Part shown: positions 15,134-24,100 of the stretch, in pieces | Layout: every line of letters begins with the position of its first letter | Position numbering within the stretch: position 1 is the first letter of the stretch | NCBI GenBank assembly: GCA_045538305.1 | Contig: JAZSRC010000051.1 | Coordinates: forward strand, 31,515-95,514 | DNA from: SFHK01 sp045538305 | GTDB taxonomy: Bacteria; Bacillota; Clostridia; Christensenellales; Aristaeellaceae | Direction of reading: 5' to 3' | DNA: 64,000 nt | Notes under the pieces: generated by a model | Seen by the model: the letters and a program-made list of their open reading frames with translations, nothing else | What the model was told of the DNA's origin: nothing | The model's database searches: none | Translations under genes and position numbers: made by a program

Positions 15134-17578
15134 TTATCCGAGCGTTACTACGATTTCATGTACTTTTCCGTCGCCGTATACGGGCAGGACATTTCCGGAA
15201 ATGGGCGCTCCATCGGCAACCACGCTCTTTACGCCCCTTGAAACCTTATCGGGGTTCTGGATTGTGATGTTGTAAACCGCGCCGCGGAAACGGCGGGAAA
15301 TCCGGAAGGTATTCCATGCGCGGGGAATGCAGGGATCAATCCTGAGTCCGGCCCAGTCGGGTTTGACGCCCAGTATGTAATTGCTGATTACATAGAAATT
15401 CCAGGCGGCGGTACCGGTCAGCCAGCTGTTTTTTGCCTGACCGAAGTTTTTGGCGTCCTTACCCGCGATCATCTGGCTGTATACGTAGGGCTCCATTTTA
15501 TGCGTATCGCTGATATCCTCACGATAGGCGGGCGCAATCTTTTTATACAGCTCGAATGCGCGGTCGCCATGTCCCACAACGGTTTCCGCCGCAATAATCC
15601 AGGGATTGTTGTGGCAGAATACGGCGGCGTTCTCTTTATATCCCGGCGGATAGGAGGATACTTCGCCAAGCTCCACATGATATTCCTTGTAAGCAGGCTG
15701 CAGAAGCACGATGCCATGCTCGGTTTCCAGCCATTTTTCTACAGATTCAAGCGCCTTTTCGGCTTTTCCGTCGTCAACGCCAGCTCCGCCCATGATGCAG
15801 TAGCCTTGACTTTCAATAAAGATCTTTCCGTCTTCACATTCCTTTGAGCCCACTTTGTTTCCGAACGCGTCATATGCGCGCACAAACCATTCGCCATCCC
15901 AGCCTGCTGTCAGAATTACCTGACGCATGCTGTCAATTTCCGCCTGCGCCTTTTCCGCCTTTTCGGTTTCGCCCTTATGCTTCAGTATATCCACAAGCTC
16001 CGGTCCGATGGAAATGAACATGCCTGCAATCAGAACGGATTCCGCCACGCGGTCGTCGGGCGCGTCGGGATTGGAGAAGGTCTGGAAACTTTCGCCGGGC
16101 GCGTCTGAGAAACAGTTCAGGTTCAGGCAGTCGTTCCAGTCGGCGCGGCCGATCAGGGGCAGGCCATGGGGGCCTTTGTTGTTGACAACATGATAGAAGC
16201 TGTTTTCCAGATGCTCAAGGAGCGTTCCGCAATCGTTCGGATTGCAGTCATAAGGCGTGCTTTCATCGAGAATGGAGAAGTCGCCCGTTTCCTTGATATA
16301 TGCGGCAGTGCCGGCAATCAGCCACAGCGGATCGTCGTTGAATCCGCCGCCAATGTCGTTGTTGCCCTTTTTCGTCAGGGGCTGATACTGGTGATAGCAG
16401 CCGCCGTCGTGAAACTGCGTTGCGGCGATATCCAGTATGCGTTCGCGGGCGCGTTCGGGAATCTGGTGTACAAAACCCAGAAGATCCTGCGAGGAATCGC
16501 GGAAGCCCATACCTCGGCCGATACCGCTTTCAAACATGGATGTGGAGCGGGACATGTTGAATGTGACCATGCACTGATACGGATTCCAGATATTGACCAT
16601 GCGGCTCAGTTTTTCGTCATCCGTCGTAAGCACATATGCACTTAACAGATTGTCCCAGTGTGCGCGAAGGGCCAGGAACGCCTCTTCGATCTGTTTGTCG
16701 GTTGTAAGAGAAGCGATCATTTCCTTGGCTGGCGCTTTATTGATAACGCCGGGCGCAATGAATTTCTGATCCACGGGAACTTCCACATATCCGAGGACGA
16801 AATTGAACTTCTTTTCTTCACCCTTTTTCAGATGGATCTTCAGCTGATGAGACGCGATCGGCTGCCAGCCGGAGGCGATGGAATTGCCCATTTTTCCCGA
16901 TACGACGTTCTCGGGCGATTCAAAACCGTTGTAAAGGCCCATGAATGTTTCCATATCCGTATCAAAACCCGATATAGGCGCGTTTACGGTGTAAAACGCA
17001 TAATGGTTTCTGCGCTCGCGGTATTCTGTTTTGTGGTAAATAACGCCGTCCTCCACTTCCACCTCTCCGGTTGAAAAGTTGCGCTGGAAGTTCAGCATAT
17101 CGTCGTTTGCATCCCACAAGCAGAATTCGATAAAGGAAGTGAGGATAATGTCCTTTTCGGTGTCACTTTCATTTTTCAGCGTAATCTGATGAACCTCAGC
17201 GTTGATTCCCATGGGCACAAAGGAAAGCTGACTGGCGGAAAGGCCGTTTTTCTTTCCGGTAATCATCGTATAGCCCATACCGTGACGGCATTCATAGGCG
17301 TCTAGTTCGGTTTTTGAGGGTTTCCATCCGGGATTCCAGATCAGGCCGGCGTCGTTTATGTAGAAATATCGTCCGCCATTATCGACCGGCATGTTGTTGT
17401 AGCGGTAGCGAGTTACGCGGCGAAGGCGTGCATCGCGATAAAAGCAGTATCCGCCTGCGGTGTTTGAAATAATGCCGAAAAACTTTTCGCACCCGAGGTA
17501 GTTGATCCAGGGGTAAGGAGTGCGCGGCGTATGGATTACATACTCGCGCGCCTTGTCGTCAAAATACCCGTATTTCAT
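15134..17578 (-). CDS. Cellobiose phosphorylase (GH94)
   Basis: A cytoplasmic enzyme that splits cellobiose with phosphate to glucose-1-phosphate and glucose. The 814-residue protein matches the Clostridium thermocellum cellobiose phosphorylase as I recall it, from MKYGYFDDKAREYVI through TPYPWINYLG, GRYFYI and ECRHGMGYT. The catalytic-acid segment is LIGRADWNDCLNLNCF, and KENAAVFCHNNPWIIAAET and ILGVKPDWAGLRIDPCIP follow near the C-terminus. The length is normal and no signal peptide is seen. ATG 17578 has AGGAGGG upstream. Its own promoter carries a palindrome. The MFS and EamA transporters upstream on the same strand may feed it, though substrate linkage is inference. Confidence 0.95.
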   Translation of the reverse strand: MKYGYFDDKAREYVIHTPRTPYPWINYLGCEKFFGIISNTAGGYCFYRDARLRRVTRYRYNNMPVDNGGRYFYINDAGLIWNPGWKPSKTELDAYECRHGMGYTMITGKKNGLSASQLSFVPMGINAEVHQITLKNESDTEKDIILTSFIEFCLWDANDDMLNFQRNFSTGEVEVEDGVIYHKTEYRERRNHYAFYTVNAPISGFDTDMETFMGLYNGFESPENVVSGKMGNSIASGWQPIASHQLKIHLKKGEEKKFNFVLGYVEVPVDQKFIAPGVINKAPAKEMIASLTTDKQIEEAFLALRAHWDNLLSAYVLTTDDEKLSRMVNIWNPYQCMVTFNMSRSTSMFESGIGRGMGFRDSSQDLLGFVHQIPERARERILDIAATQFHDGGCYHQYQPLTKKGNNDIGGGFNDDPLWLIAGTAAYIKETGDFSILDESTPYDCNPNDCGTLLEHLENSFYHVVNNKGPHGLPLIGRADWNDCLNLNCFSDAPGESFQTFSNPDAPDDRVAESVLIAGMFISIGPELVDILKHKGETEKAEKAQAEIDSMRQVILTAGWDGEWFVRAYDAFGNKVGSKECEDGKIFIESQGYCIMGGAGVDDGKAEKALESVEKWLETEHGIVLLQPAYKEYHVELGEVSSYPPGYKENAAVFCHNNPWIIAAETVVGHGDRAFELYKKIAPAYREDISDTHKMEPYVYSQMIAGKDAKNFGQAKNSWLTGTAAWNFYVISNYILGVKPDWAGLRIDPCIPRAWNTFRISRRFRGAVYNITIQNPDKVSRGVKSVVADGAPISGNVLPVYGDGKVHEIVVTLG

Positions 17579-17626
17579 GCGCTTTTCCCTCCTGTCGCCG
17601 GCATTTCGCGGCGGTATTATGTTTAT

Positions 17627-17659
17627 AGTATAGCACGATTAAATTTAACGTTCAATCGT
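17627..17659 (-). promoter_or_regulatory. Promoter with overlapping operator for cellobiose phosphorylase
   Basis: On the minus strand TTGAAC (17650-17655), 17 bases, TATACT (17627-17632). An interrupted palindrome with ACGATT/AATCGT outer arms and matching inner AA/TT pairs spans 17635-17659, covering the -35 and the spacer. This is the geometry of a LacI-type repressor site; no such regulator gene is in the window. Confidence 0.65.
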
Positions 17660-17701
17660 TTTTTGATCTGCACTGCGCAAAGCAGCGGAAACCTTTGCTG
17701 T

Positions 17702-18997
17702 CTATGCCTGCTTTCTGCGCTTAAAGAGCGCGTATACGGACATAAGTATTATCAGCAGAATCAGGGCGGCCAATGCCGCAAACCATATGCTTTCGTTTGG
17801 AATGAAGGAAGTTGTGCCATCCTGATTGACAACGTAGTCGGCGTTTCTGAGCACATACGCCCCGATAGCCGGGCCGATCACGCCGGGCAGAAGTACCTGC
17901 GATATGATGCGTACGCCCTGAAATTCGCCGGCTTTTCCCTCCGGCGTATGCTCCCTTATGGCTGCGCCGAAAACGGCCATGCCGGTTAAATAGCCGATCA
18001 TCATCAGAAGCGATGCAATGAATACGACAGATGTGTTTTTGGACAGATAAAAGAGAATATAGCCCGTGCTCAGGGTCAGAAACGGCAGCGGTATGGAGCG
18101 TGCAAAACCGAATTTATCAAAAACGCGTCCGTAGAAGAAGGTACATACAGAAGCGGCAATCACCGCCGGGGCCATGATCAGCACATATGCGTCAAGTTTA
18201 AGCGCTTCTTCGTAATACAGAATCAGATACGGCATAAAGATCTGTATGGATACGCCGAACACCGAAAAGCATCCGAACAGCAGATACAGAGCCTTGTTGC
18301 CTTTGATTGTATGAATCTTGAAGGAATGAAGGAGAAGGTCGATATAGCGAGCCGGTACCGGCTTCAGGGCTTCGCTTTCCTGAATGGTAAAAAAACCTAA
18401 AATACCCGTTGCCAAAACGACGCCGCCGATAATCAGAAAAATCGTCGTCCAGCTTTTCGGATTGTCCAATGAAAAGCTCATAAAGCCGCCGAAAACGATC
18501 AATATCGACAAAAGCGGCATCATAGAATTCAGTCCTTCGATCCGTCCGCGGTTTGTTTCATCGCCAAGGTCGGTCAGCCATGCGTTGTAGGCTGCGTCGT
18601 TTGCGGTGGAGCCGAAAAACGTCATTACGCAGTCCAGAAGTATGCTGAGGGTGATGCCCAGCGACGCGGCTGCAGCCTGAGAGCCCGCAGCGGGCGTAAG
18701 GACATCCATTCTGACAATGGAAAACAGAAGTATGCTGACGCCCCACAGCGTATAGCCGCCTGCAATGAAGGCGCGCCGCCTGCCGAGCTTGTCGGATAAC
18801 GCACCCATCAGCACGGTGGTCAGCGCGGCGGATACGGCGCTTGCGGTTACCATAAGTGAAATATCTGCGGCGGATGCGTGAAACATTTTGTAGATGAACA
18901 CGTTGAAATACATGTTTTCAACCGTCCACGCGATTTGACCCATCAGGCCAAACACTACGATGGCGGCCCACATACCGCCTGCTTTTCTTTTGTTCAT
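17702..18997 (-). CDS. MFS transporter, probably sugar or sugar-derivative
   Basis: A 431-residue polytopic membrane protein with about 12 hydrophobic segments. The conserved MFS loop 2-3 motif appears as GALSDKLGRRRAF, and a TNRGRIEGLNS segment sits before the middle of the protein. The C-terminus ends in a basic tail (KRRKQA). It starts with ATG after GGCGGGGG and lies 26 bases behind the EamA gene, so the two are co-transcribed. Proximity to the cellobiose phosphorylase gene suggests carbohydrate transport, but nothing in the sequence fixes the substrate. Confidence 0.85.
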   Translation of the reverse strand: MNKRKAGGMWAAIVVFGLMGQIAWTVENMYFNVFIYKMFHASAADISLMVTASAVSAALTTVLMGALSDKLGRRRAFIAGGYTLWGVSILLFSIVRMDVLTPAAGSQAAAASLGITLSILLDCVMTFFGSTANDAAYNAWLTDLGDETNRGRIEGLNSMMPLLSILIVFGGFMSFSLDNPKSWTTIFLIIGGVVLATGILGFFTIQESEALKPVPARYIDLLLHSFKIHTIKGNKALYLLFGCFSVFGVSIQIFMPYLILYYEEALKLDAYVLIMAPAVIAASVCTFFYGRVFDKFGFARSIPLPFLTLSTGYILFYLSKNTSVVFIASLLMMIGYLTGMAVFGAAIREHTPEGKAGEFQGVRIISQVLLPGVIGPAIGAYVLRNADYVVNQDGTTSFIPNESIWFAALAALILLIILMSVYALFKRRKQA

Positions 18998-19023
18998 AAT
19001 ACCCCCGCCTTTATGATTGATCT

Positions 19024-19875
19024 TTACAGATTCAGAAGGATAATCGACAGCGTACCCAGCACATAGCCGATATACTGCATGCGGCTGAAACGCTCCTTAT
19101 ATACAAAGAAGGCCAGAAGGAAAACGGCAATCATATTCAATGCCGCCATGGACGGATACATGATGGTGTTAGGAATGTTTCCGATTATAATTATGATCAA
19201 TAGGTTTAATGCGCCGTTTGCCGTTCCGTTGGCAGCGGAATATAGAAAGCACTTCCTGAGGTCCTTCAGAAATGCTTTGCTTGTGATAAAGCCGTAAATC
19301 ATAAGAAGAAGGATGGACAGAGCGAGCGCAATGATCATGAATTCGTGCGAATATTCTTCGCCAAGCGCCTGTTTTTGCGCGTTCTGAGAAATGGAGCATA
19401 CGCCGTTTGCAAAAAAGGACAGGGAAATAAAGGCCAGCCACCGAAGGGAAAAGCGTTTGCCGTTTTCGGTTTTGAGGTTGATCATGACAAGCGCTGCGAA
19501 CAGCAGAAGCACGCCCGCTATGACATTTCCGGTCAGCGGTTCACCCATTACAAGGCCGTAGCCCGTGGGAAAAACGAGAGAACTTGAAACGATCAGATTA
19601 GAAATTGCCAGAGAACCGCAGCGGATGGCTTCCACCGAACCGACCCAAGCTAAAGCAAAGGAAATACCGAAGAAAATTGAATAGGGCACAACGCGCACAT
19701 CAAACGACAGCCGGAACCCGGAGGTTACCAGAAAGAAGATCAGCGCCATGAAGGCTGTAACGGTTGAAAACGCAATTACGTTCTGAGGGTGAACCTTTCG
19801 GTTATAGCTTTTCTGAGAAATGTTTTGTACGCAGTTCGCCACAGGAATCAAGAGAAGCAAAAAATAATACAGCAT
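19024..19875 (-). CDS. EamA/DMT-superfamily transporter
   Basis: A 283-residue membrane protein with about ten hydrophobic helices in two five-helix repeats, the layout of drug/metabolite transporters. Segments such as IVSSSLVFPTGYGLVMGEPLTG and the late FFVYKERFSRMQYIGYVLG are typical of the EamA fold. ATG 19875 is chosen because an earlier ATG in the frame (19938) lies in the -35 hexamer of the promoter. The Shine-Dalgarno is weak (GGAAAAGAG). It heads a two-gene operon with the MFS gene. Substrate unknown. Confidence 0.82.
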   Translation of the reverse strand: MLYYFLLLLIPVANCVQNISQKSYNRKVHPQNVIAFSTVTAFMALIFFLVTSGFRLSFDVRVVPYSIFFGISFALAWVGSVEAIRCGSLAISNLIVSSSLVFPTGYGLVMGEPLTGNVIAGVLLLFAALVMINLKTENGKRFSLRWLAFISLSFFANGVCSISQNAQKQALGEEYSHEFMIIALALSILLLMIYGFITSKAFLKDLRKCFLYSAANGTANGALNLLIIIIIGNIPNTIMYPSMAALNMIAVFLLAFFVYKERFSRMQYIGYVLGTLSIILLNL

Positions 19876-19909
19876 AGGCTTGCTCTTTTCCGATAGATTT
19901 TCTTTCGGT

Positions 19910-19938
19910 ATTATCGCATGTATACATAATGCCGTCAA
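19910..19938 (-). promoter_or_regulatory. Promoter of the EamA-MFS operon
   Basis: TTGACG (19933-19938), 17 bases, GATAAT (19910-19915) on the minus strand. The spacer contains ATGTATACAT, a perfect 10-bp palindrome. Confidence 0.7.
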
Positions 19939-19993
19939 GCAATTTCGGTATGCTTTTGAAACGGAAGAAGATGACTTTTCGATCGACGCGTGT

Positions 19994-19999
19994 TATAAT
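19994..19999 (+). promoter_or_regulatory. -10 box ahead of the UroD-like gene
   Basis: TATAAT 30 bases before the ATG. No convincing -35 is seen at the right distance. Confidence 0.45.
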
Positions 20000-20028
20000 A
20001 CATGCACGATATACAAAGGAGAGATTGC

Positions 20029-20982
20029 ATGAACGATTATTTAAAGGCGGTTACCTATCAATATCCGGAAAAGATCCCGGTGAAAGTAGGGCTTCTTCCT
20101 GCGACATGGGCAAAATACGGCGCGGATCTTCAGGCGCTGTGCCTTCGGCATCCGTCGATATTCAAGGGTATGAAGGCAACCGATGAGGTGCGGTATTTTA
20201 CGCCGCCTTCCTATCATGCAGGCAAGTTCACCGACGCATGGGGCTGCGTGTGGGAAAACATCAAGGAAGGATACGAATCCATCGTTACCGGACACCCGGT
20301 GCCCGAGCGTGAGGATGTATGGAAGCTGGAAGCACCAAAGGAGGATATCGGCACGCCGCACGGTTTTATGTACCTGCGCCTGATGGATCTTCGTGGATTT
20401 GAGGAACTGATGGTCGATTTTGCCGAGGAGCCGCCGGAGCTTCAGCGCCTGATTGATATCGTGCGCGACTATAACATTCGACAGACGAAGCTGATCGTGG
20501 AAAAATCTCTCGACGAGGAGATTATCGTGTTTGGCGATGACAACGGTCTTCAGCATGCGCTGCCTATCCGACCCGCTACCTGGCGCAAGTACATAAAGCC
20601 CGCGTACAAGGCGATTTATGATGTGGTGCATGATGCGGGCAAAATGGTATATATGCATACCGACGGTTGCATCTGGCCGGTCATTGGCGACATGATTGAA
20701 ACGGGCGTAAACGTACTGAATCCCCAGATCCGCGCAAACGGCCTTCAGAACCTTGTGAATACCTGCAAGGGAAAGGTGTGCATCGATCTGGATCTGGACA
20801 GGCAGATGTTCCCGTTTGCAACGCCTGCTCAGATTGAGGATCATATTTTTGAATGCTTACGCGCAATGTATATGCCTGAGGGCGGATTGATGCTGGCTGC
20901 CGAATGCGCCGCGGACGTTCCGCTTGAAAACATCGAAGCCATCTGCAATGCGCTAGAACGCGCCCAGGACTATAAGGGCTGA
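20029..20982 (+). CDS. Uroporphyrinogen decarboxylase (UroD) family protein, not the haem enzyme
   Basis: A 317-residue TIM-barrel protein of the UroD/methylcobalamin:CoM methyltransferase superfamily. Recognisable parts are FGDDNGLQHALPIRPATWRKY (shown here only as a landmark), MVYMHTDGCIWPVIGDMI and the C-terminal GGLMLAAECAADVPLENIEA. No haem-synthesis genes lie nearby and the N-terminal arginine-rich motif of true HemE is not seen. Such paralogues often occur in sugar or methyl-transfer clusters of gut Clostridia with unknown substrates. ATG 20029 has AAAGGAGAG seven bases upstream; an in-frame ATG at 20002 has no site. Confidence 0.8.
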   Translation: MNDYLKAVTYQYPEKIPVKVGLLPATWAKYGADLQALCLRHPSIFKGMKATDEVRYFTPPSYHAGKFTDAWGCVWENIKEGYESIVTGHPVPEREDVWKLEAPKEDIGTPHGFMYLRLMDLRGFEELMVDFAEEPPELQRLIDIVRDYNIRQTKLIVEKSLDEEIIVFGDDNGLQHALPIRPATWRKYIKPAYKAIYDVVHDAGKMVYMHTDGCIWPVIGDMIETGVNVLNPQIRANGLQNLVNTCKGKVCIDLDLDRQMFPFATPAQIEDHIFECLRAMYMPEGGLMLAAECAADVPLENIEAICNALERAQDYKG

Positions 20983-21010
20983 TAGGGCGACGCCCGGAAG
21001 GCGCCAAGAG

Positions 21011-21047
21011 AAAACCGACGAGGAGCCGATCGCTCTTTGTCGGTTTT
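21011..21047. terminator. Bidirectional terminator between UroD-like gene and azlD
   Basis: AAAACCGAC (21011-21019) pairs with GTCGGTTTT (21039-21047), with a further short inner stem. It gives T tracts on both strands and overlaps the last codon region of azlD. Confidence 0.75.
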
Positions 21048-21375
21048 AAAATACCAATTGAACCAGCAGCATATATACAACTGTGCCCGAAACTATGCTG
21101 ATCAGCGTGCTGCGTTTCCAAAGATGCAGCAGCACTACCGCTGCGCAGGCGATGAGGCTTGGAATAAAGCCTGCGGCTTCTTTGAAGCTTACGCCCTTTA
21201 AGCAATACACAACAAGCATGCCCATGATGGCGGGCGGCAGCGAGCGGCTGAGCTTTTCCACAAACTTCGGAGCCTTGCGCTTCTGCCCGAACATGATAAA
21301 GGGGATAAAGCGGATCATTGCCGTGACCAGCGATATGATCAGCACGCTCAGCCAGGCCTGTGAATTTGTCATCAT
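21046..21375 (-). CDS. azlD: AzlD-type branched-chain amino acid exporter, small subunit
   Basis: A 109-residue membrane protein with four hydrophobic segments, starting MMTNSQAWLSVLIISLVTAM and containing FVEKLSRSLPPAIMGMLVVY, a recognisable AzlD pattern. It works with AzlC as a two-component branched-chain amino acid exporter. Its first ATG overlaps the azlC stop (ATGA), and AAGGAG inside azlC gives its ribosome binding site. Amino-acid specificity is inferred from the family. Confidence 0.85.
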   Translation of the reverse strand: MMTNSQAWLSVLIISLVTAMIRFIPFIMFGQKRKAPKFVEKLSRSLPPAIMGMLVVYCLKGVSFKEAAGFIPSLIACAAVVLLHLWKRSTLISIVSGTVVYMLLVQLVF

Positions 21376-22049
21376 GGCGTTTTCTCCTTTTTCATGCCGA
21401 GACACAGGGCGATTACCAGCATTGCGGGAAGCAGAAAGCTTTCGCTTCCGAAGAGTATCAGGCACAGAGCCGATGCGCCCAGCCCTATCAGCGCCGCAAC
21501 GTGATCCTTATTGGTCATCCACTGGTCGGTAAACACGGTTACAAACAGCGCTGTCAGTGCAAAATCGATACCCTCCGTGCTGAAGGGGAGAATTGCGCCT
21601 GCAAGTGCGCCAAGAACCGAACCCAGAACCCAGTAAGCGTGGTTCATGAGCGTGACGATGAAATAATAGCGGCTCTTTTCCGATTCGGAAATCCCGGGTA
21701 TGTCAGCGCACAGCAGGGAATACGTTTCATCCGTCAGCGCATATATGAGATACGGTTTTTTGGCGCCCGTGTTTTTGTATTTTTCCAGCATGGATATACC
21801 GTAAAACAGATGCCGGGCGTTAACCATCAGCGTGGTGACGACTACTGTGATCAGAGAAGCGGCGCCCGAAAACAAATCAATGGCAACGTACTGCATGGAG
21901 CCTGCGTATATAAAAAGGCTCATGCAGAAGGCCATAAGCACGCTGTAGCCGGTTGAGTGCATGATGATTCCAAAGCCAAATCCCAGTACGAGATAGCCCG
22001 TCATTACGGGAAGCGTAGCAAGGAAGGCTTGTTTCAATAGCTTTTTCAT
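21372..22049 (-). CDS. azlC: AzlC-type branched-chain amino acid exporter, large subunit
   Basis: A 225-residue membrane protein with the AzlC signature: GYLVLGFGFGIIM near the N-terminus, MSLFIYAGSMQYVAIDL, and VNARHLFYGISMLEKYK. The Shine-Dalgarno ahead of the ATG is weak. It follows pyrI by 49 bases on the same strand with only an imperfect hairpin between, so it may be partly read through from the pyrimidine operon. The two functions are not obviously linked. Confidence 0.88.
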   Translation of the reverse strand: MKKLLKQAFLATLPVMTGYLVLGFGFGIIMHSTGYSVLMAFCMSLFIYAGSMQYVAIDLFSGAASLITVVVTTLMVNARHLFYGISMLEKYKNTGAKKPYLIYALTDETYSLLCADIPGISESEKSRYYFIVTLMNHAYWVLGSVLGALAGAILPFSTEGIDFALTALFVTVFTDQWMTNKDHVAALIGLGASALCLILFGSESFLLPAMLVIALCLGMKKEKTP

Positions 22050-22060
22050 AATAATACCGA

Positions 22061-22092
22061 AGGGAAGCGCTGATTTTTAGCGCCTCCCTTTT
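22061..22092. other. Hairpin between pyrI and azlC
   Basis: GGGAAGCGCT (22062-22071) pairs with AGCGCCTCCC (22079-22088) with one mismatch. The T run that follows is on the plus strand, so on the operon strand this is not a canonical terminator; partial read-through into azlC is plausible. Confidence 0.5.
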
Positions 22093-22098
22093 CTTTTC

Positions 22099-22515
22099 CT
22101 ATTTTGCGATTGCGTCACAATATATGCAGCAGTACGTGCGGTTTTCGGGATCGGTCAGGCGGAATTCCTGGTGAAGCTCGCGCTCGACGGAGGTGATGCA
22201 GCGCGGGTTTTTGCAGTGAATGACGTCGATCAATCGAACGGGGGGCTTCAGCTTTTCGCGCTTGACGCGCTTTCCGTCCTTGATGATGTTCACGGTGATG
22301 CCGGGATCGATGTAGCCCAGCACGTCCAGATTCAGCTCAATGATCTCGCCGATTTTAATAATGTCCTTTTTGCCCATCTTATTGCTGTCGGCGTTTTTGA
22401 TCGTTGCCACTACGCAATCCAATTCATCCAGATGGAGAATTTTTGAAATCTCATGTCCGCGTCCTGCGGTAATGTGGTCAAGAACAATACCTTCTTTTAT
22501 CTGTCCGATAATCAT
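22099..22515 (-). CDS. pyrI: Aspartate carbamoyltransferase regulatory subunit
   Basis: A 138-residue PyrI that binds nucleotides and a structural zinc and clamps PyrB trimers. The four zinc cysteines are in HCKNPRCI and YCCIYCDAIAK near the C-terminus. The start overlaps the pyrB stop (ATGA), giving tight 1:1 coupling. Presence of PyrI means the transcarbamoylase is likely allosterically controlled by CTP/ATP, as in enteric bacteria and part of the Clostridia. Confidence 0.95.
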   Translation of the reverse strand: MIIGQIKEGIVLDHITAGRGHEISKILHLDELDCVVATIKNADSNKMGKKDIIKIGEIIELNLDVLGYIDPGITVNIIKDGKRVKREKLKPPVRLIDVIHCKNPRCITSVERELHQEFRLTDPENRTYCCIYCDAIAK

Positions 22516-23429
22516 GCCTTTACCCCCAGAAGCTTCATGATCAGCGCCATGCGCATGTACTTTCCGTTCAGCACCTGCTTAAAGTAGCAGGCGCGAGGAT
22601 CGTCGTCTACTGCGACGGAAATTTCATTTACGCGGGGCAGCGGATGCATGATGCAGAGATCCTCCTTCGCCTTCATGAGCTTTTCGGGCGTAAGGATGTA
22701 GGTATCCTTCAGGCGAACATAGTCTTCTTCGTTAAAGAAGCGCTCGCGCTGTACGCGGGTCATGTACAGGATGTCGAGATCGCAGATGTGATCCTCGAGC
22801 GAACGAACCTCTTTATAGGGAATGCCGGTCTTTTCCAGATGCGCCGCCTTGACGTAGTCCGGAATGCGAAGCTCGTCCGGAGAAATCAGTACGAAGGAAA
22901 TTCCCTCGTATCTGGACATTGCGCCGATTAAGGAATGCACGGTGCGGCCGAACATCAGGTCGCCGCACAAGCCGACAGTGAGGTTGGACAGGCGGCCCTT
23001 CTCGCGCCTTATGGTGCAAAGGTCGGCCAGAGTTTGCGTGGGATGGTTGTGTCCGCCGTCGCCGGCGTTGATAACGGGAATGCTGGCGCGCATGTCGGCA
23101 ACCTTCGGCGCGCCTTCCTTCGGGTGGCGCATGGCGATGATGTCGGCATAGCAGGAAACGGTGCGTGCGGTGTCGGAAACGCTTTCGCCCTTGGACGCCG
23201 AGGAGGACTGCGCCTCGGAAAAGCCCAGAACGTTTCCGCCAAGCTCGTACATCGCCGCTTCAAAGGACAGCCTTGTGCGGGTGGAAGGTTCAAAAAACAG
23301 CGTCGCCAGCTTTTTTCCACGGCAAAGGCCATAATACTTTTCGGGATGAACTGCGATATCGTCCGCAACGTCGAGCATTTCGTTTATTTCCTGAATGGAA
23401 AGATCCATGATATCGTTAAGGCCGTTCAT
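22512..23429 (-). CDS. pyrB: Aspartate carbamoyltransferase catalytic subunit
   Basis: Catalyses carbamoyl phosphate plus aspartate to carbamoyl aspartate, the first committed pyrimidine step. The 305-residue protein has the carbamoyl-phosphate motif FFEPSTRTRLSFEAAM and the aspartate-site segments GDGGHNHPTQTLADL and HPLPRVNEI. GGAGGC precedes the ATG, which lies one base past the pyrE stop. It lies between pyrE and pyrI in the operon. Confidence 0.97.
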   Translation of the reverse strand: MNGLNDIMDLSIQEINEMLDVADDIAVHPEKYYGLCRGKKLATLFFEPSTRTRLSFEAAMYELGGNVLGFSEAQSSSASKGESVSDTARTVSCYADIIAMRHPKEGAPKVADMRASIPVINAGDGGHNHPTQTLADLCTIRREKGRLSNLTVGLCGDLMFGRTVHSLIGAMSRYEGISFVLISPDELRIPDYVKAAHLEKTGIPYKEVRSLEDHICDLDILYMTRVQRERFFNEEDYVRLKDTYILTPEKLMKAKEDLCIMHPLPRVNEISVAVDDDPRACYFKQVLNGKYMRMALIMKLLGVKA

Positions 23430-23430
23430 C

Positions 23431-24069
23431 TTATGCCTCCATCCAGCTTTCGTCGGAGGGATTGTTTCTGAAAGCGATCAGCTTCTGAACGTCTTCGGGC
23501 TTGATGTAGCCGGTTTCTGCGGCGGCTTCGGCGACGACGTCAAAGTTTACGAGGCTGACGTTCTTCACATTGGCCTCTGCAAGGCGGTCAAGGCCTTTTT
23601 TCATGCCGTAGGTAAAGATGCTGACGATGCCCAATACCTCTGCGCCTTCCTCGCGAAGGGCGTTTACGACTTCGATCGCGCTGCCTGCGGTGGAAATCAG
23701 GTCTTCAACCACAACGACCTTCTGGCCAGGCAAGAGTTTGCCTTCGATGCGGTTCTGGCGTCCGTGATCCTTGTTGCCGGAGCGCACATAGCCCATGGGG
23801 AGGGACATGATGTCTGCGGTGATGGCGGCGTGCGCGATGCCGGCGGTAGATGTGCCCATCAGTACCTCCGCTTCGGGGTAGTGTTTGCTGATGGTTTCGG
23901 CGAATGCGTGCTCAACATCGTTTCTGGCATCTACATCAGTCAGAATGAGGCGGTTGTCGCAATATACGGGGCTTTTGATGCCGCTGGCCCAGGTGAAGGG
24001 CTCAGCGGGGCGGAAGAATACAGCGCCGATGCGCAGAAGATGACTGGCAATTTTCTTGGAAACATCCAT
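23431..24069 (-). CDS. pyrE: Orotate phosphoribosyltransferase
   Basis: Joins orotate to PRPP to make OMP. The 212-residue protein carries the PRPP-binding motif VVVVEDLISTAGSAIEV and the flexible-loop region YVRSGNKDHGRQNRIEG. AGGAGG stands 8-9 bases ahead of the ATG. The spacing to pyrF is 31 bases, the largest between genes of the operon, and no terminator is seen there. Confidence 0.96.
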   Translation of the reverse strand: MDVSKKIASHLLRIGAVFFRPAEPFTWASGIKSPVYCDNRLILTDVDARNDVEHAFAETISKHYPEAEVLMGTSTAGIAHAAITADIMSLPMGYVRSGNKDHGRQNRIEGKLLPGQKVVVVEDLISTAGSAIEVVNALREEGAEVLGIVSIFTYGMKKGLDRLAEANVKNVSLVNFDVVAEAAAETGYIKPEDVQKLIAFRNNPSDESWMEA

Positions 24070-24100
24070 AATCTTTATCCTCCTGACTGAATATGCTTTT

